64,000 bases of DNA from UBA9715 sp045614225 (GTDB taxonomy: Bacteria > Actinomycetota > Coriobacteriia > Coriobacteriales > Eggerthellaceae): the NCBI GenBank assembly GCA_045614225.1, contig JAZLCO010000085.1:23624-87623 (forward strand). The letters run 5' to 3'. Below the pieces are notes generated by a model. It worked only from the letters and a program-made list of their open reading frames with translations. It made no database searches and had not been told where the DNA came from. Shown here piece after piece: positions 60,734-64,000 of this stretch; the stretch's first letter is position 1, and every line of letters begins with the position of its first letter. The position numbers were made by a program, and so were the translations under genes.

Positions 60734-61837
60734 CTAGCGAGCTGCAACCTGAGTTGAGATAGTCGAAGCTATCGCCGCAGCGCCCTTCGCGAGGTCTGTG
60801 ATGGCATCGGCAGCCACCGGGGCGTACTTGGCTGCTTTTCCGCGCGCGATGGGAACGATGTTGCTCACCTTGCCGGGAATGTCGAGCGACGACGGATCCT
60901 CGGCGATGCTCCGCGCCTTAGAGACAATCTTCGTACCCTTCTCGGTTGCGCGCTCGAGCACAGCCGCGACGCCAGTCGCGTCCCCGCCGCCCTCGAAGTA
61001 TTCGATGACCGCATAGCCCAAAGCAGCCGTGCCACCGTAGGCAATGCCCGGCTTGATGATCCAACCCAGAATGGGCAGGAATTCGGTGAGCTCGCGGGCA
61101 AGTGTGCGGAACACGAATGCGCTGCCGACGCAGGCACCCAGTTCCTTGAAGCGGTCCTTGTCCATGGCAAGCCCGTAGGCTGCGGCAATCTGAAGCACCA
61201 TCTTGGCCTGGTTGAGCGTCATGACGGGAAGGTCGGCGCCCGGCAGAATGGGCACAAGGCCGATGCCCACGTTCTGAATCGACGTGGTCTGCACGGCATC
61301 GCGCGCAAGGGGACGACGCACGAACGGGAATGCGATGGCCAGCGCGAGACGCTTGTCGTGGCATGCCGCCACGATCCAGCGACCCATGCGGTCGTCGAGT
61401 GCTGCACGAACTTCATCGTCAAGCGCATACGGCTCTTCACCGGCGGTTTCAATCTCGGGTGAGACGAGGTCGCCTTCGGGAATCGCATGCCCAAGCCCTT
61501 CGGCTTTCTGGGCAACGATAGTCGGAAGGGTCGTGACCACCATGACAGGCACGCCAACCGCACGGATCGCCGTGGCCGCAGGGCCGATCACAGCCGATTC
61601 GCCGGCCGCAATGACCGCGACGTCATCGGTCGGATGGGGCATGAACGTGTCGTCGAGATACGAAACGGTCATGCGCACGCTCGGCATTGTGGATGCAAAC
61701 GCATTGCGCACGTGTGCGGCAAGGTCGGCCGGAGCCGCCTCGTCGATGAAGACGCTCACCGAAAGCGGCGTGTTGCGCGCAGCCTCAATGTCGGTCATCT
61801 CGTCAATGAGCGCTTTTACGTCAATGGGTAGTTGCAT
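60734..61837 (-). CDS. DUF697 (YcjF-like) protein
   Basis: 367 residues. The N-terminal ~200 residues look like a soluble alpha/beta part without intact GTPase motifs. The C-terminal part has the DUF697 pattern, with hydrophobic stretches around 220-290 (L-V-P-I-L-P-G-A-D, F-L-P-I-L-G-W-I-I-K-P). Such proteins are linked to membrane remodelling or GTPases. Chosen start ATG 61837, overlapping the end of rodA by 17 bases. Likely membrane associated. Confidence 0.75.
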   Translation of the reverse strand: MQLPIDVKALIDEMTDIEAARNTPLSVSVFIDEAAPADLAAHVRNAFASTMPSVRMTVSYLDDTFMPHPTDDVAVIAAGESAVIGPAATAIRAVGVPVMVVTTLPTIVAQKAEGLGHAIPEGDLVSPEIETAGEEPYALDDEVRAALDDRMGRWIVAACHDKRLALAIAFPFVRRPLARDAVQTTSIQNVGIGLVPILPGADLPVMTLNQAKMVLQIAAAYGLAMDKDRFKELGACVGSAFVFRTLARELTEFLPILGWIIKPGIAYGGTAALGYAVIEYFEGGGDATGVAAVLERATEKGTKIVSKARSIAEDPSSLDIPGKVSNIVPIARGKAAKYAPVAADAITDLAKGAAAIASTISTQVAAR

Positions 61838-63056
61838 AGTCAACCCTTCTCGTATTCTGCTTTCCACGCGTCCAGACAGACCCCATGAAACCAAGCAGGG
61901 CGAAGTTCACGATCATGAACGACGACCCGTAGCTCATGAACGGCAGCGGGATACCCGTGATGGGCATGAGCCCGCACGTCATGCCGATGTTCTCGAGTAT
62001 CTGGAACAACCACATCCCGATGATGCATGAGACGATCAGCAACCCGAACATGTCGCTTGACGCACTTGCTATTCGAAAACCTATTATAACGAGCGCAACG
62101 TACAACGCGAGCAACGTTATCACTCCAACGAAGCCAAGTTCTTCGGCGAGAACGCAGAAAATGAAATCGGTGGGTGCTTCGGGCAAAATGCCCAATGCAT
62201 GTTGCGAACCTTGCATGTAGCCCTGCCCAAACAAACCGCCCGAGCCGATGGCGATCATCGCCTGCTGCAAGTTGTAGCCCTCGTCCGACAGGTCGGTCGA
62301 ATCCTGGTTCATGAAGACGAGCAGGCGGTTGCGCTGGTACTGCTTGAGCAGCTTGTATTCGCCAGTCGCTCCTTTAAGCACCTCATCGATCACGAACACT
62401 GCCACGATCAACGCGATTCCCACAGCAAGGCTGATGACGAGATAGCGCCAATTTGCACCGCCCATGACGAGCGCGACGGCAGCGATGAACAGGTATACGA
62501 GGCCTGTACCCAGGTCTGGCTGGGTCATGATGCAGGCAAACGGTATGAGCATGAAGCCGACTGCCTTGAGGTACTCGCGCGGATCTTCGAGCCTTCCCTG
62601 ATAGCGCGCCATGATGCTCGCATCGAGCAAGATGACGGTGATCTTGGCAAATTCGCCCGGCTGAAGCTGTGGGAGGGGGCCTATCTTGACCCACGACGTC
62701 GCACCCATGGTGTTGACACCGATAATCGGCAGATGGGGCGACAAGATGAGCACCACGTTCACGATGATGAACAACGTCGTGTATTCCGAAAGCCTTCGGT
62801 AGTCGAACGCCCAAACGAGCGCCATAACGACGAGCCCGATGGCAACACCAGCCAACTGACGCGAGAACGTGTAGTCCTCGTCGGTGCTCACCGCCGAGAA
62901 CACGACCAGCAAACCGTAAAGCACGAGCAGCGTAGCTACGATCACGAACGGTAGGTTAATCGCCGAAACGATACGGCCCAACAGACTCGAAGACGGCCCG
63001 TTTCCCGAGGCGCCCGAGCCGCTTCGCACAGTGCTCAATTGCGGTTGTACCGGCAT
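61821..63056 (-). CDS. rodA: Rod-shape peptidoglycan polymerase RodA
   Basis: 411 residues, SEDS family (FtsW/RodA/SpoVE), about ten membrane segments. Characteristic stretches are I-G-P-L-P-Q-L-Q-P-G-E-F-A-K near 140, the large extracellular loop with N-Q-D-S-T-D-L-S-D-E-G-Y-N near 270, and P-F-M-S-Y-G-S-S near 380. The partner PBP2 gene lies 14 bases upstream, so this is the elongasome pair rather than division FtsW. AAGGAGG precedes the ATG. It polymerises glycan from lipid II. Confidence 0.92.
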   Translation of the reverse strand: MPVQPQLSTVRSGSGASGNGPSSSLLGRIVSAINLPFVIVATLLVLYGLLVVFSAVSTDEDYTFSRQLAGVAIGLVVMALVWAFDYRRLSEYTTLFIIVNVVLILSPHLPIIGVNTMGATSWVKIGPLPQLQPGEFAKITVILLDASIMARYQGRLEDPREYLKAVGFMLIPFACIMTQPDLGTGLVYLFIAAVALVMGGANWRYLVISLAVGIALIVAVFVIDEVLKGATGEYKLLKQYQRNRLLVFMNQDSTDLSDEGYNLQQAMIAIGSGGLFGQGYMQGSQHALGILPEAPTDFIFCVLAEELGFVGVITLLALYVALVIIGFRIASASSDMFGLLIVSCIIGMWLFQILENIGMTCGLMPITGIPLPFMSYGSSFMIVNFALLGFMGSVWTRGKQNTRRVDYATTH

Positions 63057-63070
63057 AGCCGCCTCCTTCC

Positions 63071-64000
63071 CTAGTCCGTTCGCCCGCCGCCCGAGCTGGA
63101 AACCTCAACCGATTTGCCGCTCGAACCAGCCACGCGCCCGATATCTGTCAACTCTCCGTTCTCCACCGCCAGCAGCGCACCCAAAACATGTGCGCCAACA
63201 GGACCGGCGACTGCGGAGCCGCCACCGCCCTGCTCGATGCAGGTCGAGACCACGTATTTTGGGTTGTCTTTCGGATAGTAGCAAACATACCAAGCAGTAT
63301 CTTCCTTGCCTGCCATCTCGCCAGTACCCGTCTTGCTGCCGACCATCGTCGGGTCGACGCCCCAATCCGCAAACGCACTCATGATGTCGGATGAGCCAAG
63401 AGCGACCTCGGCGAGCGCGTCGCGCACTTCCTTGTAGTACTTTTCCTCGACTTCGGGCACGTCGACGACTTCGGGCTCGAACTCGATGGCGGCGGCATTC
63501 GCGCCTTCGCCATTGCGCACTTCTTTGAACAGGTGCGGCTTCATGATGTTGCCCGTCGCAACCGCGCCATAAGCAACCGCGATTTGCAACGGCGTGGTCA
63601 ACACGTCGCCCTGACCGATGATGAGGTTCGTCATGTCACCGCCACGCCAGAAACCCTCGGTCGGCACATCGGACCAGTAGGCTTCCTTCCATTCGGGTGT
63701 CGGGACACGACCGCCTTCTTCGCCCGTCAGGTCGATACCGGTGGCCTTGCCGAAACCGAACTTCGCGATTTCCTCCTGTAGTGCGGTATCGGAAATCGTC
63801 CCTCCTTGGGTCTTACCAGCAAAGTAGAACGCCTTGCCGATTTCGTAGAACACGACGTCACACGAGTTGACGATGCCACCATGCAAATCGAGCTCGCCGT
63901 GGCCCGAACGCAACCAGCAATCCTGCCAGTCGCCCGAACCGAAACCGTCCCATGTGCCCTCGCAAACCCATTTCGAGTCTTTGTTGGCAAAGTCATATTT
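63071..64000 (-). CDS. mrdA: Penicillin-binding protein 2, C-terminal part (runs off right edge)
   Basis: 310 residues are visible, entirely within the transpeptidase domain; the frame stays open to the edge. V-N-S-C-D-V-V-F-Y holds the second active-site motif as S-x-D, as in E. coli PBP2. K-T-G-T lies in G-S-K-T-G-T-G-E-M-A-G-K. The catalytic S-x-x-K must lie beyond the edge. The C-terminus is a Ser/Gly tail. Encoded directly before rodA, it is the class B PBP of the elongation complex. Confidence 0.9.
   Translation of the reverse strand, partial: KYDFANKDSKWVCEGTWDGFGSGDWQDCWLRSGHGELDLHGGIVNSCDVVFYEIGKAFYFAGKTQGGTISDTALQEEIAKFGFGKATGIDLTGEEGGRVPTPEWKEAYWSDVPTEGFWRGGDMTNLIIGQGDVLTTPLQIAVAYGAVATGNIMKPHLFKEVRNGEGANAAAIEFEPEVVDVPEVEEKYYKEVRDALAEVALGSSDIMSAFADWGVDPTMVGSKTGTGEMAGKEDTAWYVCYYPKDNPKYVVSTCIEQGGGGSAVAGPVGAHVLGALLAVENGELTDIGRVAGSSGKSVEVSSSGGGRTD

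Overview
This window looks like chromosome of an anaerobic, gut-type actinobacterium of the class Coriobacteriia, probably family Eggerthellaceae. That placement is inferred from gene content: many flavin and Fe-S oxidoreductases, a minimal two-gene SUF Fe-S assembly system, an acyl-adenylating enzyme paired with a carrier protein, and a RodA/PBP2 block followed by TIGR03960/TIGR03936-type radical SAM genes. Nothing here allows naming a species. There is no rRNA, complete tRNA, CRISPR array, integrase or transposase.

Left part (1-19623): an accessory, defence-like island, all on the minus strand. It opens with a Sau3AI-like type II restriction enzyme and a cytosine-5 methyltransferase. These lead without a gap into four translationally coupled genes: an 1185-residue protein with RpoA-CTD-like helix-hairpin-helix domains and a sigma-70 region 4 motif, a ParB-like protein, a short SNF2-type helicase, and a DUF2779 protein joining a Cas4-like Fe-S nuclease to an RNase H-like exonuclease. 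Further along come a HEPN-like protein, a decaying tandem array of two unknown small genes, and a coupled trio: a leucine-rich repeat protein, a metallopeptidase-VWA protein, and an alpha-helical protein running off the left edge. The island ends at a 53-nt 3' fragment of tRNA-Asp, as expected for a tRNA-targeted integrative element whose other end lies left of the window. The methyltransferase promoter carries two GATC sites, one inside the -35 box.

Middle (19624-33960): an ABC exporter cassette lies between two tRNA-Asp 3' scars. Next come an old-yellow-enzyme-type reductase, a DUF2284 protein, HypA, a 988-residue GltD-like Fe-S flavoprotein, an SRPBCC protein, a second FAD oxidoreductase, and an acyl-adenylating enzyme plus carrier protein. 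The adenylating enzyme lacks the usual C-terminal lysine. A head-to-head junction of ltrA and ubiB gene remnants closes this part.

Right part (34000-64000): mostly ordinary chromosomal genes. They include a universal stress protein, a PASTA lipoprotein, fructosamine kinase, aldo/keto reductase, a DJ-1/PfpI protein, a Tet(M)-like GTPase that apparently starts at ATC, thioredoxin, a phospholipase C-like protein, a GDSL lipoprotein, SufBC-like genes, a thermonuclease, a ClC channel, a UmuC-type polymerase with a YolD-like partner, a CapA-like protein, an LRR protein, a DUF4353-type lipoprotein, an NhaC antiporter, and the cell-elongation block PBP2-RodA. A non-coding stretch near 43.6-43.9 kb holds five copies of the palindrome GTCCATGGAC.

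All functions are assigned by reading motifs and family resemblance; no database search was run.
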